Origin: an uncultured Eubacterium sp. | GTDB lineage: Bacteria; Bacillota; Clostridia; Oscillospirales; Acutalibacteraceae | DNA length: 64,000 nucleotides | Direction of reading: 5' to 3' | Assembly: GCF_945980375.1 (NCBI RefSeq) | Contig: NZ_CAMFQO010000004.1 | Coordinates: forward strand, 1 to 64,000 | In this document: piece by piece, positions 25,801 through 34,268 of the stretch | Numbering within the stretch: position 1 is the first letter of the stretch | Layout: the number at the start of each line of letters is the position of its first letter | Notes under the pieces: model-generated | Database searches by the model: none | Seen by the model: only the letters and a program-made list of their open reading frames with translations | Told to the model about the DNA's origin: nothing | Made by a program: the position numbers and the translations under genes

Positions 25801-25887
25801 CGGAATAAAATACGAACGCGGAGTGAGTACATTATCCTTAAATACATCAAAGCTTTTGTAGTTATCGTTTTTAATCTTAAAAATCAT
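22882..25887 (-). CDS. Beta-galactosidase, glycoside hydrolase family 2 (LacZ type)
   Basis: 1001 aa, close to E. coli LacZ length, no signal peptide. The order is: jelly-roll sugar-binding domain ('VPSVWQHTGYEKPYYLN'), immunoglobulin-like domain, TIM barrel with acid/base E448 in 'WSLGNEAHG' and nucleophile E518 in 'CEYAHAMG', a second Ig domain, and the large C-terminal beta domain ('GDGPNVSDYLEHTLLGIY'). It hydrolyses lactose or other beta-galactosides. No lac permease is adjacent. It lies five bases downstream of mutS2 on the same strand, but functional linkage is not expected. Confidence 0.95.
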   Translation of the reverse strand: MIFKIKNDNYKSFDVFKDNVLTPRSYFIPFSSPEEMAKTDIRTERYSSSMVDCLSGEWDFIYYKRESDLPSELDTDTARFDRVVVPSVWQHTGYEKPYYLNSRYPFKPNPPEIPVDCPVGVYHRVFDVDNLDKCYVISFLGVSGGLDVFVNGKYIGYSEGSHNTAEFEITNTLTEGENHLVVVNHKWTNGTYLECQDMFRDNGIFRDVLLYKTDKNSVYDFEAKITFNTDYTYNLDVIPALKLVDECELSATLLDGNELVSARSVNVDSKQIDKITFSSLEVEEWSAEYPKLYTLVVSLSKGGEVIELIRRPIGFKHIKITGNVFTFNNKNIKLLGVNHHDTNPKTGYAMTAEDMERDVRLFKEYNVNCVRTSHYPPDPMFLDLCDEYGIYVVDEADIETHGCETELHRPGACSHNPDWQPRYWDRVYRMFQRDKNHPSITMWSLGNEAHGYKNQDYCYQELKKYTDIPIHYEGVCRTKRWAYDVVSQMYPWFYLVERIARGSGLPKKFYTKPYFMCEYAHAMGLGAGELETYVKAFLNSDNMLGGCIWEFADHEIYNEDGPYKYTYGGDHGENKHDGNFCVDGLFFPDRTPHSGALQMKNCYRPVRCIKHDGNSIELYNYKYFTNADYKLCWSYLVDGKSVQNGEIQLDIEPRKSQGFELDIQRMEGDQAITLRYFDGDFEVACEQVVELADVKNAPVDCTAPPTIDISERRLYVNFDNGCFVFDTATGEAVSYQKNGREYFNTAPFGATTGFGIGVYRAPIDNDMHFKNNWNKLSLETARPFIKKAKAPARAFSIVENKVVISNEYTVKTIAKKKLCDVTVTYEIYSDGSVLVNAKCTDSINIRFAPRFGLTLEMPRAFSNVEYYGMGDGPNVSDYLEHTLLGIYNSTVADMHEQYIKPQASSMRTGVRWARVTDDDGCGLLFTSVDGRVTFSADHYTPQQCAKANHIEELQDCNTTFLGFDSYHLGAGSNACGPVPSKEYKCNNLKGQNVSILVTPVE

Positions 25888-25892
25888 ATCAT

Positions 25893-28271
25893 TTATCCTA
25901 TCCTTGCAATAGTTACGCCATCCTCACCCTCGCCGTATCTGCCGAGCCTAAACTCGCTGATATTGGGGTGATGCTTTAGTTCATCGGCAACAACATTTCT
26001 CAATACACCTGTGCCCTTGCCGTGAATAATTCTAACCTCTTTAATACCGTTAAGAACACATTTATCAATAAAAATACCGAGATTACCGATTGCCTCCTCT
26101 GCCGTTTGTCCACGCAAATCAAGCTCGGTTTTTACATCGGCATCTGCTCGAGATGATGTACGGTACAAATTACGCTGTGGCTTTGTCGGTTGTTTCTTTT
26201 TCTTTTCGATAAGCATAAGGTCGGACATCTTTACCCTTGTTTTGAACAATCCCGACTTAACGGTAACGTTATTGTTCTTAACCTCAATTACTTCACCCTC
26301 GCCTATACCGCGAATAACAACGGCATCGCCTACAACAACATCCCTCGGGAGCTTATAATCCTCATCCCAATTTTCCGCAAGCTCCTGCGGATTAATAAGG
26401 TCGTCCATTTCTCCCATTTGGTTTTTGATTGCTCGCCTTGTCTTTTTGGCAAGCTCGGTTGCGTTTTCAGGTGATTTTTCTTTTTTCATTTTTTCAAGCT
26501 CAAGCAGAAAATCCGATGATTGACGCTTTGCCTGATTAATTAGTTTTTCAGCTTCTTTCTTTGCCTTATCAAGCTCCCTTGCCTTAAGGACCTCGATTTT
26601 GTCCTTTTCAGACTGTGCCCTTGACGCCATTTTTTTTGCAAGCTCGGTTGCCTTTTCGGCGGCAAGCTTTTCATTTTCAAGCTCAAGACGGGTTGCCTCA
26701 AGCTTATCAAGAATAGCCTCAAAGTCACGATTATCAGAGCCTACAATCTCTCTTGCTCTGTTTACAACATCCTCCTCAATGCCTATATGAAGCGATATTG
26801 CAAAAGCATTTGACCTGCCCGGAACACCTATCAGCAGTTTGTAGGTGGGTGATAGGGTGTTTACATCAAATTCACAGCAGCCGTTGATGACACCGTCTGT
26901 ATCAAGTGCGTATGCCTTTAACTCTGCATAGTGAGTTGTGGAGCATATTTTTGCACCCTTTTCCCTAAGGCGTTCTATAATTGCAACGGCAAGTGCCGCA
27001 CCCTCGGTTGGGTCTGTGCCGGCACCGAGCTCGTCAATCAAAACAAGTGAGCTGTCATCTGCAACCTTCAAAATGTTTGCCACATTTGTTATGTGTGACG
27101 AAAAGGTTGATAGGCTTTGCTGAATGCTTTGCTCATCACCTATATCAACCAAAATCTTATCAAACACAGATATTCGACTTGATTGGTACGCAGGTATAAG
27201 CATACCGCACATAGTCATAAGAGTAAGCAGACCAACAGTTTTGATTGATACTGTTTTACCGCCTGTGTTTGGACCTGTTATAACAAGAGTGTCGTATTTT
27301 TCACCAAGCGAAATATCAATAGGCACCACCTTATCTTTGTCTATAAGCGGATGCCTTGCCTGCTTCAAATCAATAATTCCGTCTGTGTTTATTATAGGCT
27401 TAACAGCCTTCATTTTATTTGCAAGATGAGCCTTTGCAAAAATCAAGTTAAGTTCAACCGCCGATTCGTAGCTGTTCTTAATGCTCTCGCCGAAATTGCC
27501 TGCCTCAACAGACAGCTCGTACAGGATACGGTTTATTTCCTCTCGTTCCTGTCCCTTGAGCACCTTAATATCATTGTTTGCCTCCACAACGGAAATAGGC
27601 TCAATAAAAACAGTTGCGCCTGATGATGAGGTATCGTGAACAAGTCCCTGCACATCACCTCTGTGCTCTGCCTTAACGGGAACAACAAATCTGCCGTCAC
27701 GCTGGGTAACTATTGCCTCCTGCAAAAATTTTGTATAATGTGCAGAATGAATCATAGAATCAAGCTTTTCGCGAATAGATGCGGATTTAGCCCTGATTTT
27801 TCTTCTTATTTCATAAAGCGTGTCGGATGCCTTGTCGGCAATTTCATCCTCACTGACAATGCAGGTAAAAATTCTGTCCTCAAGATATTTGTTAACGGTT
27901 ATGCTTTCAAACAAAAAGCTCAGTGAGGTTTTAACTCCACTGCAATGGCCGTACCATTCCTGCAAAATTCGCATGGAACGCAGAGTTGAGCCGATATTAA
28001 GAAGCTCTCTTGTATTAAGCTCACCACCGGCTGCGGCACGTGCAAGCGGGCCGTTAACATTATATAAGCCTCCAAACGACGGAGCACCAAAGCGAGCAAG
28101 AAGTGAGTAAGCATCCTCGGTTTGATTTATCATATTGCAAACCGTAATAAAGTCAGAGGACGGCCTAATCTGCAAAGCACGCTCGGCGGCATCGTCACAG
28201 GAGGTTTCATTTTTTAGCATTTCAAGAACCTTATCAAGCTCTAATGTTTCAAAATTCTTTTCCATAATCAT
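25893..28271 (-). CDS. mutS2: MutS2 endonuclease / ribosome-collision ATPase
   Basis: 792 aa, normal length. It lacks the mismatch-recognition domain of MutS. It has Walker A 'ITGPNTGGKTVSIKT', Walker B 'LVLIDELGAGTDPTEGAAL', a long coiled coil (about residues 510-620), a KOW-like region, and the C-terminal Smr nuclease domain 'LDLRGQTAEEA' with 'IHGKGTGVLR'. MutS2 suppresses recombination and, in Bacillus, splits collided ribosomes. The start overlaps the recO stop (TAATG); an in-frame ATG six bases later (28265) gives the more family-like 'MEKNFETLELDKVLEML'. Confidence 0.95.
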   Translation of the reverse strand: MIMEKNFETLELDKVLEMLKNETSCDDAAERALQIRPSSDFITVCNMINQTEDAYSLLARFGAPSFGGLYNVNGPLARAAAGGELNTRELLNIGSTLRSMRILQEWYGHCSGVKTSLSFLFESITVNKYLEDRIFTCIVSEDEIADKASDTLYEIRRKIRAKSASIREKLDSMIHSAHYTKFLQEAIVTQRDGRFVVPVKAEHRGDVQGLVHDTSSSGATVFIEPISVVEANNDIKVLKGQEREEINRILYELSVEAGNFGESIKNSYESAVELNLIFAKAHLANKMKAVKPIINTDGIIDLKQARHPLIDKDKVVPIDISLGEKYDTLVITGPNTGGKTVSIKTVGLLTLMTMCGMLIPAYQSSRISVFDKILVDIGDEQSIQQSLSTFSSHITNVANILKVADDSSLVLIDELGAGTDPTEGAALAVAIIERLREKGAKICSTTHYAELKAYALDTDGVINGCCEFDVNTLSPTYKLLIGVPGRSNAFAISLHIGIEEDVVNRAREIVGSDNRDFEAILDKLEATRLELENEKLAAEKATELAKKMASRAQSEKDKIEVLKARELDKAKKEAEKLINQAKRQSSDFLLELEKMKKEKSPENATELAKKTRRAIKNQMGEMDDLINPQELAENWDEDYKLPRDVVVGDAVVIRGIGEGEVIEVKNNNVTVKSGLFKTRVKMSDLMLIEKKKKQPTKPQRNLYRTSSRADADVKTELDLRGQTAEEAIGNLGIFIDKCVLNGIKEVRIIHGKGTGVLRNVVADELKHHPNISEFRLGRYGEGEDGVTIARIG

Positions 28272-29005
28272 TAAGTAATTGATTTATAAAATTCTAATGT
28301 TGTAAGCCTTCCGTCAATTCTGGAAAGCAAGTATTTTTCTGTTATTCTGCAAAGTGTTGACATATTTTCATCGCTGAGCGCAAACGAAAACACCTTGCCC
28401 ATATCGGCAAGACAAATATAGCGCATGGCACTGACAACTGCAAGCGGAAGCTCAACTGCGTTGTTTCGGTAGCAATCCTTACAGTAAACACATCCCTCCT
28501 CAATGTCAAGGTACATTATATCGCTTTCATATGTACCGCAACGGTAGCAGGCGGTTAAATCAGGCATATAGCCGCCGAGGGTGAGCATACGAAGCTCCAC
28601 GGTTGCTTTGATTTGGCTATGGCTTTTTTTACCCTGACAAAGCAAATACAACGAATTAAGCATCAGCCTTAGCATACTCGGTGACGGATGCTCCTCCTCG
28701 CCGAGAAATATACAAAGCTGTGCAAAATACTGTGCAAGCGAAAGGGTTTCAATATCTCTGCGCAAATCAAAAAAAACCTCAATAGCCGTTGCATTATCAA
28801 TAACAAAGGCATCCTTGCTTCTGTAAAGAGAAAGCTCGCTGTATGCAAAAAGAGAGGTTGCAGACAGATTTTGACTTTTGATAGTCTTTGCTCGTCTTAC
28901 AAAAGCCTTTATTAATCCAAAATCCTCGGTAAGAGCAGTAACAAGCTTATCACTCTCCCCTACTGTCTGTTCCCTGATTATAAGTCCCTTTGTCTTTGTC
29001 TGCAT
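28271..29005 (-). CDS. recO: DNA repair protein RecO
   Basis: 244 aa from ATG 29005, which matches the usual RecO start 'MQTKTKGLIIREQTVGESD'. The N-terminal OB-fold is followed by a helical domain and a four-cysteine zinc site 'CYRCG ... CVYCKDC'. RecO loads RecA on SSB-coated DNA together with RecR. The first 56 bases overlap yqzL in another frame, and the stop overlaps the mutS2 start, so era-yqzL-recO-mutS2 is tightly coupled. Confidence 0.93.
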   Translation of the reverse strand: MQTKTKGLIIREQTVGESDKLVTALTEDFGLIKAFVRRAKTIKSQNLSATSLFAYSELSLYRSKDAFVIDNATAIEVFFDLRRDIETLSLAQYFAQLCIFLGEEEHPSPSMLRLMLNSLYLLCQGKKSHSQIKATVELRMLTLGGYMPDLTACYRCGTYESDIMYLDIEEGCVYCKDCYRNNAVELPLAVVSAMRYICLADMGKVFSFALSDENMSTLCRITEKYLLSRIDGRLTTLEFYKSIT

Positions 29006-29102
29006 CAGTCTGCACAACCTCGTTTTGTTTTTCGTTTTGTTTATATTTCAAATAATCCGCAACGCTTCCGGAGGCAACAAAATTTTGCCATAAATCATTC
29101 AT
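28950..29102 (-). CDS. yqzL: YqzL-family small protein, 50 aa (missing from the ORF track)
   Basis: Reading the gap between era and recO on the minus strand gives a 50-codon ORF: 'MNDLWQNFVASGSVADYLKY' then a polar Gln/Asn/Asp-rich tail ending in GRG-like 'SRGE' and TGA (28950-28952). The pattern W-x2-F-x3-G-x4-YL-x-YK is that of YqzL, which occupies the same place between era and recO in Bacillus and many Clostridia. GGTGGTG lies upstream of the ATG. It overlaps the start of recO by 56 bases. Its function is not known. Confidence 0.75.
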   Translation of the reverse strand: MNDLWQNFVASGSVADYLKYKQNEKQNEVVQTDADKDKGTYNQGTDSRGE

Positions 29103-29158
29103 TTCAAGCACCACCGTTAATATTCTATCCTATGGTAGTTGCTATGATTTGTGCCAAA

Positions 29159-30046
29159 TTAATCCAAGCCGAAATTATGAATTAAGCCCTCGCGATTTCG
29201 CCAATCCTCCTTTACCTTTACCCAGGTTTGAAGATTGACCTTTATTCCGAAAAATGCCTCTAAATCCTGACGGGCATAGGTCGATATTTTTTTGAGCATT
29301 GCACCTTTTTTACCGATAACCATACCCTTATGGCTTTCTCGCTCGCAATAAATTATTGCTTCTATGTCAAGAATATCCTTATCGTCACGCTCTCGCATTT
29401 TTTCAATAGATACTGCAATGCCGTGAGGAATTTCCTTATCCATAAGTCTTAATATTTTTTCTCTGATAATCTCTGCGGCAAGCACTCTTTCAGGCTGATC
29501 GGTAAGAGTATCGTCAGGGAAAAAGTGAGGTGACTCAAATGCAAGACGTTTCATTTCGTCAACAAGCTCGTTGATATGCTCGCCGTTTGATGCACAAACA
29601 GGAACAACCGCCTCAAAATCAAAAAGCTCACTGAGCTGAACTATTCTTGCAAGAAGCTCCTCCTTATCCTTTATCATATCAATTTTATTGATAGCAAGAA
29701 TTACGGGTACCTTAAGCTTTTTGAATTTTTCAAGAAGCTCATATTCTCCCTTTTTTATGTCGCCCTTTGCCTCCACAACAAAAAGGCAGGCATCAACACC
29801 GCCTATGGAATCACCGACAGCCTGATTCATTTTTTCGCCAAGCTTATTGTGAGGCTTATGATAGCCGGGAGTGTCGGTAAAAACAAGCTGTGTTTCGCCC
29901 TCGGTGAGAACACCCATAATCTTTGTACGGGTGGTTTGAGGCTTTGAGGAAACGATAGCAATCTTTGTACCCAAAACCCTGTTAAGTATTGATGATTTGC
30001 CGACATTAGGGCAACCTACTATTGCAATAAATGCAGTTTTTGTCAT
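29159..30046 (-). CDS. era: GTPase Era
   Basis: 295 aa. All G motifs are present: 'GCPNVGKSS', 'DTPGYHKP' and 'NKID'. The C-terminal KH domain has 'GMVIGKKGAMLKKI'. Era binds the 3' end of 16S rRNA and helps 30S subunit assembly. It follows ybeY by three bases, another 16S-maturation factor, in the conserved phoH-ybeY-era-recO order. The dgkA and cdd genes that often lie between ybeY and era in Firmicutes are absent. Confidence 0.97.
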   Translation of the reverse strand: MTKTAFIAIVGCPNVGKSSILNRVLGTKIAIVSSKPQTTRTKIMGVLTEGETQLVFTDTPGYHKPHNKLGEKMNQAVGDSIGGVDACLFVVEAKGDIKKGEYELLEKFKKLKVPVILAINKIDMIKDKEELLARIVQLSELFDFEAVVPVCASNGEHINELVDEMKRLAFESPHFFPDDTLTDQPERVLAAEIIREKILRLMDKEIPHGIAVSIEKMRERDDKDILDIEAIIYCERESHKGMVIGKKGAMLKKISTYARQDLEAFFGIKVNLQTWVKVKEDWRNREGLIHNFGLD

Positions 30047-30049
30047 TAA

Positions 30050-30550
30050 TTATTCTCCCATATAATAGCTGTTATCACGCTTAAGACCGATTTTTGTGAG
30101 CACCTCTTCTTCCTTCTCACGCATATGAACCTGCTCGATTCCGCCGTTTTCATGGTCGTAGCCCAAAAGATGAAGCATAGAGTGAACGGTTAAAAATCCG
30201 ATTTCTCTTTGCAGTGAATGGTTATATGCCTTTGCCTGCTCCATTGCCTTGGGTACGCTGATAACAATATCACCCAAAAGCTTTGCACCGGTGTTCATAT
30301 TTGTATCGTACACACCGTTTTCGCCGAGAGGAAATGAGAGCACATCTGTTTCTCGGTCAACGTTTCTGTACGCCTTGTTCAGCTCGTGAATACGTTGATT
30401 ATCAACAAAGCAAACGCTAACCTCTGCGTCATCTCCAAAATGTTCCTCCTGCAGTACAGCAGTGCAGCAACGACGGATAAGGAGTCTTATTCCTCTTGGA
30501 ACGTCAATCTCCTTTTGCTCATCGGAGATTATAACCTTAACCTTGTTCAT
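30050..30550 (-). CDS. ybeY: Endoribonuclease YbeY (rRNA maturation factor)
   Basis: 166 aa. The zinc-binding motif H-x3-H-x5-H is seen in 'HSMLHLLGYDHE', and 'CFVDNQRIHELNKAYRNVDRETDVLSFP' is the family core. YbeY processes 16S rRNA 3' ends and takes part in 70S quality control. The start is ATG 30550, or GTG 30553, which fits the GGAG spacing better. It overlaps the phoH stop by one or a few bases. Confidence 0.95.
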   Translation of the reverse strand: MNKVKVIISDEQKEIDVPRGIRLLIRRCCTAVLQEEHFGDDAEVSVCFVDNQRIHELNKAYRNVDRETDVLSFPLGENGVYDTNMNTGAKLLGDIVISVPKAMEQAKAYNHSLQREIGFLTVHSMLHLLGYDHENGGIEQVHMREKEEEVLTKIGLKRDNSYYMGE

Positions 30551-31536
30551 CACTTTTCTTCTCCTTTTCTTTTCCTCGCAAGTTGTTTTTCATCATACCT
30601 TTCGTATGCCTTGATGATGTCCTGTACAAGTCTGTGGCGAACAACATCCTTTTGTGAAAACTTAATGATTTCGATATCATCAACATCCTTAAGTATATTC
30701 AAAACAGTTTTTAATCCTGACTTTTTTCCGTCAGGCAAATCAATCTGGGTAATATCACCGGTAACAACCATCTTTGACCTAAAGCCAAGACGGGTTAAAA
30801 ACATCTTCATTTGCTCCGGTGTTGTGTTTTGAGCCTCGTCAAGAATAATAAAGCTATCGTCGAGGGTTCTGCCTCTCATATAAGCAAGCGGAGCAACCTC
30901 AATTGCTCCCCGCTCCTGATAGTTTTGAAAATTCTCGGCGCCGAGCATATCAAACAATGCGTCATACAGTGGGCGTAAATAAGGGTCAACCTTGCTTTGC
31001 AAATCGCCCGGCAAAAAGCCAAGCTTTTCCCCTGCCTCAACAGCAGGACGGGTTAGGATAATTCGGTTGACCTGCTTTGCCCTAAATGCAGTAACGGCCA
31101 TTGCTACCGCAAGGTAGGTTTTGCCGGTGCCGGCAGGACCTACGCCAAAGGTAATTGTATGCTCGTCAATAGCCTGAGTGTACTTTTTTTGACCGAGGGT
31201 CTTTGGCTTTACCGGTCTGCCCTTTGCGGTTATGCAAATTGAATCATTAGTCATAGAGGACAGCTTATCCTCGTTGCCCTCGTTAACAAGCGACAGCACA
31301 TAACGAACATTTTGGTCGGTAAGAGCTTCGCCCTTATTTATAAGCACAAGCAACGAATTAATAGCTCTGACGGCACGCGCAACCGCCTCTGCCTCACCCA
31401 TAATTTTTAGGTCGGAGCCACGCGACACTATGCTCACTCCATACTCCCTTTCTATCATACGGATGTTTTCGTCAAACGAGCCAAACAGCGAAACCGCTGC
31501 CTCCATTGCCTCAATTGTTATTATTTGTTCTGTCAT
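30550..31536 (-). CDS. phoH: PhoH family ATPase
   Basis: 328 aa. N-terminal region about 1-120, then the PhoH P-loop domain with 'GPAGTGKTYLAVA' (Walker A), 'RPAVEAGEKLGFLPGDL' and 'FIILDEAQNTTPEQMKMFLTRLG' (Walker B). PhoH-like proteins are RNA helicase-like ATPases with ribosome or RNA-metabolism roles; its constant pairing with ybeY supports this. The start overlaps the CBS-protein gene by 26 bases. Confidence 0.94.
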   Translation of the reverse strand: MTEQIITIEAMEAAVSLFGSFDENIRMIEREYGVSIVSRGSDLKIMGEAEAVARAVRAINSLLVLINKGEALTDQNVRYVLSLVNEGNEDKLSSMTNDSICITAKGRPVKPKTLGQKKYTQAIDEHTITFGVGPAGTGKTYLAVAMAVTAFRAKQVNRIILTRPAVEAGEKLGFLPGDLQSKVDPYLRPLYDALFDMLGAENFQNYQERGAIEVAPLAYMRGRTLDDSFIILDEAQNTTPEQMKMFLTRLGFRSKMVVTGDITQIDLPDGKKSGLKTVLNILKDVDDIEIIKFSQKDVVRHRLVQDIIKAYERYDEKQLARKRKGEEK

Positions 31537-32332
31537 AAATCTCCGCCTTAACCGAATCTATTTTTCTTTCAGTAACCTCAAGCACGGAAAATTTCACTCC
31601 GCCGTACTCAACACTTTCGCCCTTACTTTGCTCGTTTGGTACAGTGCCCAAGCGATTGATAACAAAGCCTGCAATAGTATTATAATCACCCTCGGGCAGT
31701 TTAATGCCAAGAGCCTCCTGAGCGTCCTCTATGTCACAGGCGCCGTCAAAGATATAATTATTGTCATCGAGCTTTACCACCGACTGCTCCTCATCGTCGT
31801 ATTCGTCCTCAATTTCGCCGACAAGCTCCTCAATAATATCCTCCATAGTGACAAGACCTGCCGTTCCGCCGTATTCATCAACAACAATAGCAAGCTGAAT
31901 ATGTGTTTCGGTCATTTGAGCAAAAAGCTTACCGCAAGGAATAGTTTCCGGAACAAACAAAGGATTACGGATATAAGCATCTATTTTTTCCGTTTTGGGA
32001 ATTTCCTCACCAACGAACTTGAGCAAATCCTTAACATAAACGATACCCTTGATATTGTCCAAGTCCTCCTCGAAAACGGGGATACGGGAATATCCCTCCT
32101 CGATTGCGAGCTTTACAATATCAATTATTTCCCCGGTAATCTCAACAGCAGCAATATCAGTCCTATGAGTCATAATGTCACCGACATTAGTGTCATCAAA
32201 CTCAAACAGGTTATTGATAAAATCTCTGGTGGATTTTTTCAGCTCACCCTCGTCCTCGTCAACAAGCTGCTTTATTTCCTCCTCGGTTGAGCTTTCCTTC
32301 TTAAACAAATGTCTTAAACTGCCGATAGCCAT
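31511..32332 (-). CDS. HlyC/CorC-type CBS-domain protein (YbeX-like)
   Basis: 273 aa from ATG 32332, which follows GGAGGT; the track start at 32356 lies upstream of that site. Two CBS domains (about 60-190: 'VGDIMTHRTDIAAVEI', 'VVDEYGGTAGLVTMEDIIEELVG') precede a CorC_HlyC transporter-associated domain ('LDDNNYIFDGACDIEDAQEALG'). No membrane domain. Soluble CorC/YbeX homologues are linked with Mg2+/Co2+ efflux and, through their gene order with phoH and ybeY, with ribosome metabolism. Confidence 0.9.
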   Translation of the reverse strand: MAIGSLRHLFKKESSTEEEIKQLVDEDEGELKKSTRDFINNLFEFDDTNVGDIMTHRTDIAAVEITGEIIDIVKLAIEEGYSRIPVFEEDLDNIKGIVYVKDLLKFVGEEIPKTEKIDAYIRNPLFVPETIPCGKLFAQMTETHIQLAIVVDEYGGTAGLVTMEDIIEELVGEIEDEYDDEEQSVVKLDDNNYIFDGACDIEDAQEALGIKLPEGDYNTIAGFVINRLGTVPNEQSKGESVEYGGVKFSVLEVTERKIDSVKAEIYDRTNNNN

Positions 32333-32443
32333 GACGGCAAATACCTCCGATAACAAATTTGTCTATCAAGTTATTATTATAATATATAAATAATAATTTG
32401 TAAAGTGCAATCTAATATGTTATTATGTACAAGGTGATATACA

Positions 32444-33493
32444 ATGCTTGAACTGATAAACGAACAAAACATATGGGATAACCTTAAACAAAGCGACAAG
32501 CCGATAGTGCTTTACGGAATGGGCTTGGGTGCCGAAAAAATAATGGCAGAGCTTGAGCAACGCGGTATGAAGGCACACGATATTTTTGCAAGCGATGAGT
32601 TTGTAAGAGGTCACAGCTTTAAGGGATACAAGGTACTTAAATACAGCGAGGTTTGCAAAAAATACGATGATTTTAATGTTGTGCTTTGCTTTGCAAGCCA
32701 CATAGACAGTGTTATCGAAAACATAAAAAAAATCAACAACGAGCATACAGTTTTTGCCCCTGATGTTCCGGTAGCAGGCGGAGGACTGTTTACCAACGAA
32801 TACGTTGCCGAGCACGACAGCGAATTTGATTATGTATACAACAGGCTTGCCGATGAAGAAAGCAAAAGGGTGTACCTTGACATCATAAGATTTAAGGTGT
32901 CGGGAAAAATAGAATATCTGCTGTCGTCATTTTGCAATAAGGATGATGTTTACAACAAAATATTAAAGCTTTCGGACAACGAAAACATAATTGATCTCGG
33001 TGCATACGACGGTGACACGATAAGAGAATTTGTAAAATCAACAGGCGGAAAATACAGCCACATAACTGCACTTGAGCCTGATGCAAAAAGCTACAAAAAG
33101 CTGCTGAAAAACACAGACGGTATGCAAAATCTAACCACGTTAAATATGGGTGCCTGGAGCGAAAAGGATACTCTTATTTTCAGCGCCGACGCAGGACGAA
33201 ACAGCAAGATGTCATCAAGCGGAACAAGTGTTAAGGTGACGGATATTGACAGCCTGAATATCCCCGCAACGTTCATAAAAATGGACATTGAGGGCAGCGA
33301 AATGAGAGCGCTGAACGGTATGCAGGCTACCGTAAAAGGTCGACACCCGAAGCTGTACATCTGTGCGTACCACAGAAACGAGGATTTGTTTGCATTGCCG
33401 TTAAAGGTATGGGAGCTTGACGACAGCTACAAAATATACTTTAGGCACAGCAAATACATACCGGCGTGGGAAAGCAATTTTTATTGCATATAA
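32444..33493 (+). CDS. FkbM-family methyltransferase with N-terminal Rossmann-like domain
   Basis: 349 aa. Residues about 1-110 look like a nucleotide-binding fold ('KPIVLYGMGLGAEKIMAEL', 'VVLCFASH'). The C-terminal part is an FkbM-type SAM methyltransferase: 'ENIIDLGAYDGDTIREF' (SAM loop), 'ITALEPDAKSYKKL', and 'FIKMDIEGSEMRALNG'. Such fusions often sit in polysaccharide loci and probably O-methylate a sugar or lipid-linked glycan (inference). The gene has its own terminator and faces away from the CBS-phoH cluster. Confidence 0.85.
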   Translation: MLELINEQNIWDNLKQSDKPIVLYGMGLGAEKIMAELEQRGMKAHDIFASDEFVRGHSFKGYKVLKYSEVCKKYDDFNVVLCFASHIDSVIENIKKINNEHTVFAPDVPVAGGGLFTNEYVAEHDSEFDYVYNRLADEESKRVYLDIIRFKVSGKIEYLLSSFCNKDDVYNKILKLSDNENIIDLGAYDGDTIREFVKSTGGKYSHITALEPDAKSYKKLLKNTDGMQNLTTLNMGAWSEKDTLIFSADAGRNSKMSSSGTSVKVTDIDSLNIPATFIKMDIEGSEMRALNGMQATVKGRHPKLYICAYHRNEDLFALPLKVWELDDSYKIYFRHSKYIPAWESNFYCI

Positions 33494-33518
33494 AAACATA
33501 TTTCATAATACTGCATAC

Positions 33519-33553
33519 AAAAAAGAGATTGGCAAAAAACCAATCTCTTTTAT
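33519..33553. terminator. Bidirectional terminator
   Basis: AAAAGAGATTGG-caaaaaa-CCAATCTCTTTTA between the convergent FkbM and GtrA-like genes. Confidence 0.9.
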
Positions 33554-33567
33554 TTTGTGTATAAGAA

Positions 33568-34179
33568 TTATTCCTTGTCTTCCTTCTTTTCCTTGAGGAG
33601 AACGAACTTTTCCATCGGAAAGAGAACAACCATTTGGATGAAGCCTGCTGCCAAGCCTGCGATTGTTCTTGCAAGAGGCTGAAGCCAAGCCCAAGGAATC
33701 TTTGCCATAATGCCTACGAGCCAGCCCTGAAACCATGTTGAGAACAAGATAAGAGCAATCATAAGTACAATATAGATAGCAAAATTGTACCATGGTGCAT
33801 CTGACTTAAATGTTGTCTTCTTGTTCTGATAGAAGCCATAGATGTTTGCAATAAGGTTTGAAAGGAAGAATGGAAGCAGGTAACCCCATGTAACCACTCC
33901 GCCAACAACGTACTTTGCAATCTGCTCTGCGCCCTTTTGGGTTGTTGCATCAAAAATTACATCCGGCTTAAAGATACCCTGAAGGAATACAGGCAATGTT
34001 GCTGTAACGCTGTCAAATACAAGCGGAAGCAGGTTTGCCAACACAAGCTGGATAATTGTAACCAAGCCTGATACTACAAGGAACTTTACAAGCTGCCAAA
34101 CAGTTTTGATAAATGAACCCTTTTCCTCAGCGGCAGTATCAATGCCACCAAGACTAAACTTTTTCTTTTCGTCTGCCAT
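33568..34179 (-). CDS. GtrA-like membrane protein
   Basis: 203 aa with a short hydrophilic N-terminus and four membrane helices. 'FLVVSGLVTIIQLVLANLL' and 'FLSNLIANIYGFYQNKKTTFKS' match the GtrA/DPMS_TM pattern, including the N-x2-F-x-N-K/R-x-F-type motif before the third helix. GtrA proteins are thought to move or retain undecaprenyl-phosphate sugars for cell-surface glycans. The C-terminus is a charged Lys/Glu tail. The gene is monocistronic, with a good site (AGGAGTAAATT) ahead of ATG. Confidence 0.65.
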   Translation of the reverse strand: MADEKKKFSLGGIDTAAEEKGSFIKTVWQLVKFLVVSGLVTIIQLVLANLLPLVFDSVTATLPVFLQGIFKPDVIFDATTQKGAEQIAKYVVGGVVTWGYLLPFFLSNLIANIYGFYQNKKTTFKSDAPWYNFAIYIVLMIALILFSTWFQGWLVGIMAKIPWAWLQPLARTIAGLAAGFIQMVVLFPMEKFVLLKEKKEDKE

Positions 34180-34268
34180 AATTTACTCCTTAAAAACTAC
34201 TTTTTATGTAAACAAAAAAATTTACGAAAATATTATAACAACTATTTTTTGCTAATGCAATACTTATT

